Shown: positions 54,781 to 63,080, numbered from the stretch's first letter. The stretch: DNA of 64,000 nucleotides from Intestinimonas massiliensis (ex Afouda et al. 2020) (GCF_900626285.1 NZ_LR131147.1:2584666-2648665); one strand, 5' to 3'. Made by a program: numbers and translations. Notes: generated by a model from the sequence alone, not told the origin.

Positions 54781-54792
54781 AAGTACCTCCAT

Positions 54793-54839
54793 ATTGTAAA
54801 CTTATTTTGGATTATAGTTTACAATGCCGGAAATGTCAA
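54793..54839 (-). promoter_or_regulatory. BirA operator and bioY promoter
   Basis: The operator TTGTAAAC...GTTTACAA with a 15-bp gap (54,795-54,823, extended arms 54,793-54,825) is the Firmicute BirA box. On the minus strand TTGACA (54,834-54,839), a 17-bp spacer and TATAAT (54,811-54,816) place the -10 inside the operator, so bound BirA blocks bioY transcription. Confidence 0.92.
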
Positions 54840-54856
54840 CCGAAATAAAACGCAAG

Positions 54857-54886
54857 TTGACATGGACCGGCGGGGGAGGGTACAAT
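54857..54886 (+). promoter_or_regulatory. birA promoter
   Basis: TTGACA (54,857-54,862), an 18-bp spacer and TACAAT (54,881-54,886) lie on the plus strand. The transcription start would be about 54,893. That rules out the upstream ATG at 54,885 as the birA start. Confidence 0.7.
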
Positions 54887-54911
54887 GACAAAAAAGGCAG
54901 GAGGGATGGAT

Positions 54912-55898
54912 ATGCTGCGGGACGAGGTGCTGGCGCTGCTGCGGGAGCGGGAGGGAGAGCCTCTCTCCGGGGAGGCCATGAGCCGGGCGCTGGGCGTAAG
55001 CCGGGCGGCGGTGTGGAAGGCCATGGAGGCCCTGCGCCAGGAGGGGTATGAGATCTCCTCCGCCCCCAGGAAGGGGTACTGGCTGGAGGGCTCCCCCGAT
55101 CGGCTTTCCCCCGGGGAGCTGGCCCGGCCCGGCCGGATGGTGGGCCGGGAGCTGGTCTGTCTGGACCGTGTGGACTCCACCAACAACGAGATCAAGCGCC
55201 GGGCGGTGGGAGAGGCAGCCGACGGCCTGGCGGTGGTGGCCGGGGAACAGACCGGCGGCCGGGGCCGCCGGGGCCGCAGCTTCGTCTCCCCGCCGGGAAA
55301 GGGCCTTTACCTGTCGGTGCTGCTGCGCCCGAACTGTCCCCTGGCGGAGGTGCCCACCCTCACCGCCTGGTCGGCGGTGGCGGTGTGCGACGCGGTGGAG
55401 GAGGTGTGCGGCGTCCGGCCGGGCATCAAGTGGCCCAACGACGTGATCCTGGAGGGCCGCAAGCTGTGCGGCATCCTCACAGAGCTGGAGCTGGAGGCGG
55501 AGACTGCCGCCCTGCGGTATGTGGTGGTGGGCATCGGGGTGAACATCAGCCAGACCGAGGCCGACTTCGGCCCGGAGGTGGCCCCTGTGGCCGTCTCCCT
55601 GGCCCAGGCCCTGGGGAAAGCCCCCCGCCGGGCGGAGGTGGCCCGGGCTCTGCTGGACAGCCTGGACCGGCTGTATGGCGACTTTCCCCGGCAGCGGGAG
55701 AACTGGCTGGCCCGCTACCGGGCGGACTGCCTGACGGTGGGGCGGCCCATCCGGGTGATCTCCGGCACGGGAGAGCGGGAGGGCACCGCCCTGGGGGTGG
55801 AGGAGGACTTCTCCCTCCGGGTGGCCTGGAAGGACGGCGGGGAAGAGGTCGTTTCCTCCGGCGAGGTGTCCGTCCGGGGGCTTTTGGGGTATGTCTGA
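54912..55898 (+). CDS. birA: Biotin ligase / biotin repressor BirA
   Basis: About 328 residues. An N-terminal winged helix (SGEAMSRALGVSRAAVWKAM) precedes the ligase domain: GEQTGGRGRRGRSFVSP, KWPNDVILEGRKLCGILTE and VVVGIGVNISQTE. A C-terminal SH3-like domain ends it. It activates biotin to bioAMP and loads it on carriers, and represses bioY. Start ATG 54912 has GGAGG 7 nt before it and the promoter position agrees. Confidence 0.94.
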   Translation: MLRDEVLALLREREGEPLSGEAMSRALGVSRAAVWKAMEALRQEGYEISSAPRKGYWLEGSPDRLSPGELARPGRMVGRELVCLDRVDSTNNEIKRRAVGEAADGLAVVAGEQTGGRGRRGRSFVSPPGKGLYLSVLLRPNCPLAEVPTLTAWSAVAVCDAVEEVCGVRPGIKWPNDVILEGRKLCGILTELELEAETAALRYVVVGIGVNISQTEADFGPEVAPVAVSLAQALGKAPRRAEVARALLDSLDRLYGDFPRQRENWLARYRADCLTVGRPIRVISGTGEREGTALGVEEDFSLRVAWKDGGEEVVSSGEVSVRGLLGYV

Positions 55899-55904
55899 GC
55901 CCTT

Positions 55905-55954
55905 CGCAACCACCGGTTGCGGAAAGTTCCAGCCGTTGCTGGTGGCCCGCAACC
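55905..55954 (+). promoter_or_regulatory. Leader with mutually exclusive pairings, shared with 38,734
   Basis: CGCAACC (55,905-55,911) pairs with GGTTGCG (55,915-55,921). The same segment, GGTTGCGG (55,915-55,922), can instead pair with CCGCAACC (55,947-55,954), enclosing the small hairpin CCAGC-CGTT-GCTGG. It lies 60 bp before the XRE-membrane gene. It may be a switching RNA leader or an operator. Confidence 0.55.
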
Positions 55955-56014
55955 GCCTTTTCTGGTAGGCTGAAACCGTGGAAAGCCACCAAAACCGACC
56001 GTGAGGTGACAGAT

Positions 56015-56569
56015 ATGACGTTAGGTGAAAAGATCCAGTACTACCGCAAAAAGAACAAGCTCTCTCAGGAGGAGCTGGCCGCCCGGGTGGGGGTGTCCCG
56101 CCAGGCGGTGAGCAAGTGGGAGCTGGGAGACGCCACCCCCGAGGTGGACAAGCTGGTGGCCCTGGCCAAGGCCTTCGGCGTGACCACCGACGAGCTGCTC
56201 AGTCCGGAGGAGCCGAAAGCCGAGACCCCGCCGCCGCCCCCGCCGGAGCCCCCCTGCTATCATCGCCGGGGCTTTGGAGGTCTGGCCTGGCTCATCCGGC
56301 GGTACGGCTGGCTGGCGGGGGTGTACATCGCCCTCAGCGGCGCGGGCATCACTCTGGTGGGAGGTCTGGCCCGGTATTCCTTCCTCAGCATGACCCGGAA
56401 CCTGCTGGGGGACGGCTTCTTTGACAGCCCGGGCTGGAACAGGGCCGCATCCGTGGCCCAGACCCCGCTGGTTATTGCCACGGCCATCCTGGCGGTGGGC
56501 CTTCTGATTCTGGCCGCGGGCATTATCCTGGCGGTGGTGCTCTACCGGAAGGGTCGAAAAGGGGATTGA
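56015..56569 (+). CDS. XRE regulator with two C-terminal membrane helices
   Basis: 184 residues. The HTH domain is LAARVGVSRQAVSKWELGDA (about 23-42), close to the XRE-membrane protein on the mobile element at 38,822. A Pro-rich linker (PPPPPPEPP) leads to two membrane segments (YGWLAGVYIALSGAGITLVGG and LVIATAILAVGLLILAAG). GAGGTGA precedes ATG. It lies between birA and the EIIC-like gene; its stop overlaps the -35 of the next promoter. Target unknown, possibly itself. Confidence 0.82.
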   Translation: MTLGEKIQYYRKKNKLSQEELAARVGVSRQAVSKWELGDATPEVDKLVALAKAFGVTTDELLSPEEPKAETPPPPPPEPPCYHRRGFGGLAWLIRRYGWLAGVYIALSGAGITLVGGLARYSFLSMTRNLLGDGFFDSPGWNRAASVAQTPLVIATAILAVGLLILAAGIILAVVLYRKGRKGD

Positions 56570-56593
56570 CAAATCCTTCTAACCCGCTATAAT
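56566..56593 (+). promoter_or_regulatory. Promoter of the EIIC-like gene
   Basis: TTGACA (56,566-56,571), a 16-bp spacer and TATAAT (56,588-56,593). The predicted transcription start falls inside the palindrome at 56,591-56,632. Confidence 0.8.
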
Positions 56594-56632
56594 AGGACAT
56601 TACAGGTGTCATGACACCTGTAATGTCCTATT
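56591..56632 (+). promoter_or_regulatory. 42-bp perfect palindrome at the transcription start
   Basis: A perfect 42-bp palindrome with no spacer (centre TCATGA at 56,609-56,614) starts in the -10 box and covers the predicted +1. It ends in a T run (56,631-56,636). It can act as a high-affinity operator for a dimer, or as a terminator of the XRE transcript that reads through from upstream. 18 bp separate it from the ATG. Confidence 0.75.
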
Positions 56633-56654
56633 TTTTGACTGGAGAGAGAAGGAT

Positions 56655-57743
56655 ATGGAAGGCATCAAAGCATTTTTAAAGCGGAAAGACGTGGTCGTTT
56701 CCGCCCGGCGCTACGGCATTGACGCCCTGGGGGCCATGGCCCAGGGCCTGTTCTGTTCGCTGCTCATCGGCACCATCCTGGACACCCTGGGGGACCAGCT
56801 GGGGCTGGCCTTCCTGGTGCAGGTGGGGGCCTACGCCTCCGCCATGAGCGGGGCGGCCATGGCCATCGCCATCGGCTATGCCCTGAAGGCGCCGCCCCTG
56901 GTGCTCTTTTCCCTGGCTACGGTGGGCTATGCCGCCAATGCCCTGGGCTCCACCACCCTGGACGGGGGCAAGGGAGCCGGTGGGCCGCTGGCGGTGCTCT
57001 TTATCGCCATCATTGCCGCCGAGCTGGGCAAGATCGTCAGCAAGGAGACCAAGATCGACATTCTGGTCACGCCTCTGGTGACCATTTTAAGCGGCGTGCT
57101 TCTCTCCGCCTGGTGGGCTCCCGCCATCGGCACGGCGGCCTCCGCGGTGGGGAACTTTGTGAAGTGGGCCACTATCCTTCAGCCCTTCTGGATGGGCATT
57201 CTGGTGTCGGTAGTCATCGGCGTGGCCCTCACCCTGCCCATCTCGTCGGCTGCCATCTGCGCGGCCATCGGCCTTACCGGCCTGGCGGGCGGGGCCGCGG
57301 TGGCGGGCTGCTGTGCCAATATGGTGGGCTTCGCGGTGCTGTCCTTCCGGGAGAACAGATGGGGCGGCCTGGTGAGCCAGGGCCTGGGCACCTCCATGCT
57401 CCAGATGGGCAATATCGTAAAAAACCCCCGCATCTGGCTGCCTGCCATCCTGGCCTCGGCGGTCACCGGCCCCATTGCCACCTGCCTGTTCCACTTTGAG
57501 ATGAACGATCCCTCCGGCGGCGTGGCCTCCGGCATGGGCACCTGCGGCATGGTGGGCCCCATCGGCGTCTACGCCGGCTGGGTCAACGATGTGGCCACCG
57601 GGGCCAAGTCGGCCATTACCGCCTTCGACTGGGTGGGCATGGTACTCATCTGCTTTGTGCTTCCTGCTGTGCTGACCTGGCTGTTCGGCCTGCTTTTCCG
57701 GCGGATCGGCTGGATCAAAGAGGGGGATCTGACCCTGGAGTAA
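56655..57743 (+). CDS. EIIC-like permease (PTS_EIIC_2 / PfoR-like)
   Basis: 362 residues and about nine membrane helices with Gly/Ala-rich loops (AQGLFCSLLIGTILDTLGD, YASAMSGAAMAIAIGYAL, ALGSTTLDGGKGAGGPLAV, LTLPISSAAICAAIGLTG). It matches the EIIC-2 family, in which PfoR of Clostridium perfringens is found. No EIIA, EIIB or sugar genes lie beside it. Transport is likely but the substrate is unknown. GGAGAGAAGG precedes ATG. Confidence 0.82.
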   Translation: MEGIKAFLKRKDVVVSARRYGIDALGAMAQGLFCSLLIGTILDTLGDQLGLAFLVQVGAYASAMSGAAMAIAIGYALKAPPLVLFSLATVGYAANALGSTTLDGGKGAGGPLAVLFIAIIAAELGKIVSKETKIDILVTPLVTILSGVLLSAWWAPAIGTAASAVGNFVKWATILQPFWMGILVSVVIGVALTLPISSAAICAAIGLTGLAGGAAVAGCCANMVGFAVLSFRENRWGGLVSQGLGTSMLQMGNIVKNPRIWLPAILASAVTGPIATCLFHFEMNDPSGGVASGMGTCGMVGPIGVYAGWVNDVATGAKSAITAFDWVGMVLICFVLPAVLTWLFGLLFRRIGWIKEGDLTLE

Positions 57744-57745
57744 AC

Positions 57746-57782
57746 AAAAAAGCGGCGCCCGCTGTGGGGCGCCGCTTTTTTC
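57746..57782 (+). terminator. Bidirectional terminator
   Basis: AAAAAAGCGGCGCCC and its complement form a 15-bp stem with a 6-nt loop between convergent genes. Confidence 0.9.
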
Positions 57783-57785
57783 TAT

Positions 57786-59894
57786 TCAGGCCAGATAGTT
57801 CTTCAGGTTGGTCAGGTAGAGAGCCGCCTCGCTGCGGGCAATGCTGCTGCCCGGCAGATAGAGGTCCTCCCGGGTACCGGCGGCAGGTATGATCCCGGCA
57901 GACAGGCAGAAATCCACCGCGGGCCTTGCCCAGGAGGAGATAGCCGCCCCGTCCAGCAGCTGGGCGGTGATTCCGGTGGCCTGGGGCATCTCCTTTCCCA
58001 GAGAGCGGACGTAGTTGTAGATCATGACAGCGGCCTGCTCTTTGGTGACTACGGTGAGAGGCAGGAATTTTCCCCTGCCGTCTCCGGTGACCACCCGGGT
58101 TTCCGCCGCCCAGATAACGGCATCGCTGCCGTTGACGTCGGTAAAGGCGTAATTGGCGCCGGGCTGGGGGCGACCGGCCAGATCGTAAAGCATCTCCACA
58201 AACTCCAGGCGGGTCAGGGGAGCATTGAACGCCTCCGGATAAATAAACCAGGTACTGGAGCGGGTGGGGACCAGTGTGCGGCTCTGATGAGCGGTGTCCT
58301 GGGCGTAGGCCGCCAGCAGGGCCGCCGCGCTTCCGCCATGGGAGGCGAAATCACGGTCGGCGGAGGCAGACCACGACACCTGACACTGGGGGAACTGGGG
58401 ATCGGCCAGGCGGTCGGCGGAGACCGCCACAGTGTATTCCTGACTGTCGCTCACCGGTTCGCCGTCAAGAAGCAGGAGCCCTACCCGCTTGCCGGCCGGA
58501 TTGCCCAGATAGAGGGAATAATCCATACCGTAGAGCACGTCGGCATCTTTGCCGCCCATGGGCTGACCGGCGGCATTGACAGAATAGCGGCCGGCACATA
58601 CCTCCAGCCACTGGCGCAGCTGAGCACCGGTCAGCTTTACCGTCACAACCGGACTGAGATCGGGCACCAGCTGGGCGCAGTCACTGAGGGTCAGGGCGGC
58701 GGCAGTGCTCTTTTTCTCAAACAGGGAGGCGGCGGTACGTCCGCTGAGGGAGCCCAGGGAAATCAAAGCCGCGTCCGCGTCGGTGGCCCACAGCATGGTC
58801 TCCCCAACCAGGTCGGCGGTGTCGGTCTGGCGGGTGAGGGAGAAGCTGTCCTCCCACGTTCCGGACAGGGTGCCCACCCGGCGGCTGCCCGCCTGCTTGG
58901 CAGCGGCATTATGGGAGGCCAGAGCGCGGGACAGATCCCCGTCATTTTCGTAACCCGTCAGATCCAGCAGGGCACTGTCGGCCACCACCGGGGTACCGCG
59001 TTCATCCAGAGTAATCATGGTGCGGGTCAGGCTGTTGCCGCCGCCGCAGACGTAGGGGACCTTCTCCCCGTTTGCCCCGTCCAAAGAACCGGCAGCGGCC
59101 GGGCCGTCGCCCCCCACCAGCAGGTCGATCCCAGTGGTGGCGGCCGCAAGCTGGGCCAGTTCATCCGGACCGGCGTGACACACTACCACCACCAGGTCGC
59201 AGTTCTCCTGCTCCAGCTGGGGCTTCCAGTAGTTCCACTCCCACAAATAGCTGTTCTTCTCGTTGCCTGCATGGGCGAACCGCACATTGCCGTACAGCCG
59301 GTCAGGCAGCTGCCGGGCGGTATCAATGCCGCCCAGACCGAGCACGCCCACCCGCACCGACTGATTGCCCAGCGTCAGGCTGTAGACCTGATAGGGGACG
59401 GTCACGGGATTCCCCTGACTGTCCAGCAGATTGCCGGACAGCACTTCTACCGGTGTTCCCACGCCGCCGGAGGCGTTCAGAGCCTGAAGGAAGTTCTGAC
59501 AGTAGCCGGCGCCCAGCCGGAATTCCTCCACGCCGGGGACCAGAGCGTCGTAGCCGATGTGCCGCAGGGCCAGCGCCACCGCCTGGCCGTCATCGTCGGT
59601 CAGACCGGTGGATACCGCGTTTCCCGCGTCCAGCAGCAGGGTGTCCGACATCTGCTTCCGTTCCTGAGCCATGGCGGTGGCCACCTTCAGGTAGGTTGCC
59701 TCCTCCGTTTGGCCGGTAAGAGGATCCTGAGCGTAAACTTCTCCCAGCATATTACTGGTCGTATAGATCGCGGCAGCGGGAGCTGCCTCCTCGGTCTGGG
59801 CAGCCAGCGCAGCGGTGCCGGGCAGCAAAGCAATCGCCAGCAGCAGAGCCAGCAGCCGGGTCAGGCCTGTATGTCTGTGAGCCAAGCAAATCAC
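57786..59894 (-). CDS. Secreted 5'-nucleotidase-like protein with SLH repeats, metal sites degenerate
   Basis: 702 residues. Signal peptide at 1-32 (LTRLLALLLAIALLPGTAAL). About 40-330 is a metallophosphatase-like domain and about 350-540 a 5'-nucleotidase C-terminal-like domain (LLVGGDGPAAAG, LTGAQLRQWLEVCAGRYS). The family's ligands are not kept: TNDxHG reads TTSNMLGEV, DAGD reads DAGNAV, and GxHxH reads GGDGPAA. The end carries SLH-like repeats (LTRLEFVEMLYDLAG, VTKEQAAVMIYNYV, IARSEAALYLTNL). It is probably a wall-bound binding protein without phosphatase activity. Confidence 0.85.
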   Translation of the reverse strand: MICLAHRHTGLTRLLALLLAIALLPGTAALAAQTEEAAPAAAIYTTSNMLGEVYAQDPLTGQTEEATYLKVATAMAQERKQMSDTLLLDAGNAVSTGLTDDDGQAVALALRHIGYDALVPGVEEFRLGAGYCQNFLQALNASGGVGTPVEVLSGNLLDSQGNPVTVPYQVYSLTLGNQSVRVGVLGLGGIDTARQLPDRLYGNVRFAHAGNEKNSYLWEWNYWKPQLEQENCDLVVVVCHAGPDELAQLAAATTGIDLLVGGDGPAAAGSLDGANGEKVPYVCGGGNSLTRTMITLDERGTPVVADSALLDLTGYENDGDLSRALASHNAAAKQAGSRRVGTLSGTWEDSFSLTRQTDTADLVGETMLWATDADAALISLGSLSGRTAASLFEKKSTAAALTLSDCAQLVPDLSPVVTVKLTGAQLRQWLEVCAGRYSVNAAGQPMGGKDADVLYGMDYSLYLGNPAGKRVGLLLLDGEPVSDSQEYTVAVSADRLADPQFPQCQVSWSASADRDFASHGGSAAALLAAYAQDTAHQSRTLVPTRSSTWFIYPEAFNAPLTRLEFVEMLYDLAGRPQPGANYAFTDVNGSDAVIWAAETRVVTGDGRGKFLPLTVVTKEQAAVMIYNYVRSLGKEMPQATGITAQLLDGAAISSWARPAVDFCLSAGIIPAAGTREDLYLPGSSIARSEAALYLTNLKNYLA

Positions 59895-60009
59895 CTCGTT
59901 TTCTCACAATATCTGTTTTGATAAAACCATTATAAGAGCAGAGGCAGGGCGGCGCAAGAAAAGGCCGGTGAATGTAAAGAAAAAGAAAGATTGTTACAGA
60001 AATATAGCA

Positions 60010-60041
60010 AAATCCCCGCGGGTTCTTCACCCGCGGGGATA
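60010..60041 (-). terminator. Terminator of the psuK-psuG operon
   Basis: ATCCCCGCGGGT and its complement form a 12-bp stem with a 5-nt loop; TTTT follows on the minus strand. It lies 15 bp past psuG. Confidence 0.85.
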
Positions 60042-60055
60042 AAAGGAAGTGAAAT

Positions 60056-60979
60056 TCAGCCCAGCTTGCACAGGGCGGCGGCAGTCTGAGCGGCCAGACG
60101 GGCGTTGTTGAACACCAGGTGGATGTTGGAATCCAGGCTGTCCCCGCCGGTGAGCTCCTTCACCTTGGCCAGCAGGAAGGGGGTGGTGGCCTTGCCGTGG
60201 ATGCCCTGGGCGTTGGCCTCGGCAATGGCTTCGTCGATGGCCTTGTTGATCACGTCGTGATCCATGGAGAACTCCTCGGGGATGGGGTTGGTCACCAGCA
60301 TGCCGCCCTTCAGGCCCAGCTCACGGGACACGTGGAAGGCCTGGGCCAGCTCCTCGGGGGTATCCATACGGTAGTCCACCTCAAAGCCGCTCTTCCGGGT
60401 ATAGAAGGCGGGCAGCTCCTTGGTGCCGTAGCCCAGCACGGGTACGCCGTGGGTCTCAAGGTACTCCAGGGTCAGACCCAGGTCCAGGATGGACTTGGCG
60501 CCGGCGCACACCACCATCACGGGGGTGGAGGCCAGCTCCTCCAGGTCGGCGGAGATGTCCATGGTGGTCTCGGCGCCCCGGTGGACGCCGCCGATGCCGC
60601 CGGTGGCGAAGATCTGGATGCCCGCCATGTGGGCGATCATCATGGTGGTGGTGACGGTGGTGGCGCCGTCGGCCTTCCGGGCCACCAGCACCGCCAGGTC
60701 CCGGCGGCTGGCCTTGGTCACCTTCTGGCCCTGCTTGCCCAGATACTCGATCTCGTCGGGGGTGAGGCCCGCCTTCAGCCGGCCGCCCAGGATGGCGATG
60801 GTGGCGGGCACCGCGCCGTTGTCCCGGATGATCTGCTCCACCTTCAGCGCGGTCTCCACGTTCTGGGGATAGGGCATACCGTGGGAGATAATGGTGGATT
60901 CCAGGGCCACCACGGGCTTGTTGGCGGCTACGGCGGCGGCTACTTCGGGGGCTACGTCCAGATATTGATTCAGGTTCAT
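60056..60979 (-). CDS. psuG: Pseudouridine-5'-phosphate glycosidase
   Basis: 307 residues. Motifs: VALESTIISHGMPYPQN, ATIAILGGRLKAGLT, KASRRDLAVLVARKADGATT, FATGGIGGVHRGAETTMDIS, VMVVCAGAKSILDL and GKATTPFLLAKVKELTGG. It splits pseudouridine 5'-phosphate to uracil and ribose 5-phosphate. Start ATG 60979, 8 nt after GGAGG. It follows the kinase gene by 21 bp, so both steps are in one operon. Confidence 0.94.
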   Translation of the reverse strand: MNLNQYLDVAPEVAAAVAANKPVVALESTIISHGMPYPQNVETALKVEQIIRDNGAVPATIAILGGRLKAGLTPDEIEYLGKQGQKVTKASRRDLAVLVARKADGATTVTTTMMIAHMAGIQIFATGGIGGVHRGAETTMDISADLEELASTPVMVVCAGAKSILDLGLTLEYLETHGVPVLGYGTKELPAFYTRKSGFEVDYRMDTPEELAQAFHVSRELGLKGGMLVTNPIPEEFSMDHDVINKAIDEAIAEANAQGIHGKATTPFLLAKVKELTGGDSLDSNIHLVFNNARLAAQTAAALCKLG

Positions 60980-61000
60980 GTTGCTTCCCTCCATATAAAT

Positions 61001-62086
61001 TTAAACAGTTTGTTCCGCCCGGGCCTGCAGAGCCTGGGCGCTGAGATGAGGATTGATGGTTTCGGCGCTCTCCATGGCGATGGCTCCGGCCGCCATGGCC
61101 GCACGGGCGGTTTTCTCCAGGCCGGTGCCTTCCAGATAGGCCCAGGCGATGGCCGCCATGGCCGCGTCCCCGCAGCCGGTGGTGTTTACCATGGTTCCGG
61201 GGCAGCAGGGCACATGGAGCCGATGATCATGGCCGGCGGCATACACCCCGTCGGCCCCCAGACTGATGAACACCCGCCGCAGGCCGGTGCGGAGCAGTAC
61301 ATCCACCGCCCGGTCCAGGCTTGCCTGGTCCGTGATGGTCACTCCGGACAAGAGCTCGGCCTCCAGCCGGTTGGGCTTCAGGGTGTGGAGCTTGCCCAGT
61401 ACCGGTCGCAGCTTTTCCGCCTTGGCGGTGGATACCGGATCGGCGAAGATGGGCAGCTTGATGTTGTTTGCCAGCCAGGCGATGGATTCCGCCGGAATGT
61501 TGGTGTCCACTATGATAAGCTGGGCGTTTTGCAGCAGCCTGGACCGGCCCGCCAGGAAAGCGGGGGTGACGTGGTCATAGATCTCCATATCGCTCACCGC
61601 CAGGGACATGTCTCCCTGTTCATCGGCGATGAACAGGTAAGTGGAGGTGGCCGCCCCCGGTACCGTGAGGCATTGACTGATGTCGATGCCCAGCTCGCCG
61701 CAGCTGGCGGCGATCCGCTGGGCGTTCATGTCGTCCCCAAAGGCGGTGAGCAGCCGCACGTCCATCCCAAGCAGGGCCATGTTGTGGGCAATATTTCGTC
61801 CCACGCCCCCCAGGCTCATCCGCACCCGGCCGGGGTTGGAGTCGGCGGGCACCAGGGCCTTGTTTGACCGGCCGCCGATATCCATATTCACGCCGCCCAC
61901 TACCACCACATAGGGGGCGGTGCGGACGATGTACCCCTTGCCCGCGATGTGGCCCTGTTTCATCAGGTTGGAGATGTGTACCGCCGCCGACGAGCGGGTG
62001 ATCCCCGCCTTGTCCGCCAGCTCCTGCTGGGAGATCAGGGGGTTTTCCTCGATCCATCTGAGGATCTGCCGTTCCCGCTGGGTCAT
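61001..62086 (-). CDS. psuK: Pseudouridine kinase with N-terminal helix-turn-helix
   Basis: 361 residues. The first 55 are a winged helix (QRERQILRWIEENPLISQQE, LADKAGITRSSAAVHISNL). Then a PfkB/ribokinase domain: VVGGVNMDIGGRSN, GGVGRNIAHNMALLG, ADPVSTAKAEKL and the catalytic NTTGCGDAAMA. It phosphorylates pseudouridine for PsuG. The helix-turn-helix may let it regulate its own operon. GGAGG lies 7 nt before ATG. Confidence 0.93.
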   Translation of the reverse strand: MTQRERQILRWIEENPLISQQELADKAGITRSSAAVHISNLMKQGHIAGKGYIVRTAPYVVVVGGVNMDIGGRSNKALVPADSNPGRVRMSLGGVGRNIAHNMALLGMDVRLLTAFGDDMNAQRIAASCGELGIDISQCLTVPGAATSTYLFIADEQGDMSLAVSDMEIYDHVTPAFLAGRSRLLQNAQLIIVDTNIPAESIAWLANNIKLPIFADPVSTAKAEKLRPVLGKLHTLKPNRLEAELLSGVTITDQASLDRAVDVLLRTGLRRVFISLGADGVYAAGHDHRLHVPCCPGTMVNTTGCGDAAMAAIAWAYLEGTGLEKTARAAMAAGAIAMESAETINPHLSAQALQARAEQTV

Positions 62087-62119
62087 GGCATCGCCTCCTA
62101 AACATTTATCAGTAACGTA

Positions 62120-62148
62120 ATCATATGCTTATATTGTTTTCCTGTCAA
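62120..62148 (-). promoter_or_regulatory. psuK-psuG promoter
   Basis: On the minus strand TTGACA (62,143-62,148), a 17-bp spacer and TATGAT (62,120-62,125). Between it and the start is AGTAACGT (62,111-62,118), a possible operator for PsuK. Confidence 0.8.
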
Positions 62149-62213
62149 CCCTTTTTGGGAACTTTTTCTGTACCGTTTCGTCCAAAGAACAAACAAAAAA
62201 GGAGGGAGCGACC

Positions 62214-62990
62214 ATGAAAAGAACCGTATTGCCCATACTTGTACTCTGCCTGACCCTGCTGGCCGGGTGCGGCACGTCCGCCGGGAGCGTTGTCACCCCG
62301 ACCCCCACGCCGCCGGAGGACCCGACGGATACGTCTGCAGTCCTGGTAGATCAGGCTCCCTGGTTTGAAACCTTCCGGGTGGTGGCCGGGGCGGAGAGCG
62401 TGGAACTGGTGCTGGCGGCCAACGACGGGACCGCCAGCCAGGTCTATACCCTGAACACCGAGGGCCTCCCCCTGGACGCTCCGGTGAAAAACGGAGAGCT
62501 CATCAACGTGTACTACGATATGGTACTGGAGACTTTTCCCGCCCAGTTTGCCGACGTCACCGCAGTGGAGCACACCGAGACCGAGCGGGATGACCGCTGC
62601 GGCCTCTACCTCCAGGTGCTGGAGGACCTGTGGGAGGTGGACCCCGGCCTGAACACCGACCTGGAGGAGCTGGGGGTGGACCTTTCGGGGCTCACCGACC
62701 TGAGCGACAGCGAAAAGGCCGCCATTACGTGGGCCTTTGGCTGGAGCCACGGCCTGACGCCCATCACCGGCACCTGGGAGGAGCTGGTGGAGCAGGGCTA
62801 TATCGACAGGGAGGAGCTGATCTGGAACGGGCACGGCTGCCTGTTCAGCCTCTCCGGCTCCGCCGACGACACCTTCCAGGCGGAGAAGTGGGCCTCCGGC
62901 CTGGGGGCGTACTTCTTTAATGACTGCACCGCCAAAATGGGGCAGGACGGCAGCTGGACCTACACCGTAGGCTCTGAGGCCATCTCCTGA
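62214..62990 (+). CDS. Lipoprotein, unknown
   Basis: 258 residues. Signal with lipobox LTLLAGC (Cys at about 18), then a Thr/Pro-rich spacer (TPTPTPPEDPT). The mature part is acidic and mixed in structure (AAITWAFGWSHGLTPITGT, LSGSADDTFQAEKWASGL). AAAAGGAGG before ATG. It has its own terminator, so it is a single-gene unit. Probably anchored on the outer membrane face. No family recognised. Confidence 0.75.
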   Translation: MKRTVLPILVLCLTLLAGCGTSAGSVVTPTPTPPEDPTDTSAVLVDQAPWFETFRVVAGAESVELVLAANDGTASQVYTLNTEGLPLDAPVKNGELINVYYDMVLETFPAQFADVTAVEHTETERDDRCGLYLQVLEDLWEVDPGLNTDLEELGVDLSGLTDLSDSEKAAITWAFGWSHGLTPITGTWEELVEQGYIDREELIWNGHGCLFSLSGSADDTFQAEKWASGLGAYFFNDCTAKMGQDGSWTYTVGSEAIS

Positions 62991-63008
62991 CCGCCTATCC
63001 TCTTATTG

Positions 63009-63049
63009 GGGCCGTCTGTCCGAAAACGGTGGACAGACGGCCCTTTTTT
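63009..63049 (+). terminator. Terminator after the lipoprotein gene
   Basis: GGGCCGTCTGTCC and its complement form a 13-bp stem with a 9-nt loop, followed by TTTTTT. Confidence 0.9.
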
Positions 63050-63080
63050 GGCTATATTGAGGGTGAAAGGAGGGGGCGGC

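Noticed and set aside
54819..55952. Minus-strand open frame of 377 codons
   Set aside because: Antisense of birA; birA has all ligase motifs, a promoter and an operator.
58287..59921. Plus-strand open frame of 544 codons
   Set aside because: Antisense of the nucleotidase-like gene, low complexity, no domain.
60119..61867. Plus-strand open frame of 582 codons across psuG and psuK
   Set aside because: Gly/His-rich antisense text crossing two clear genes.
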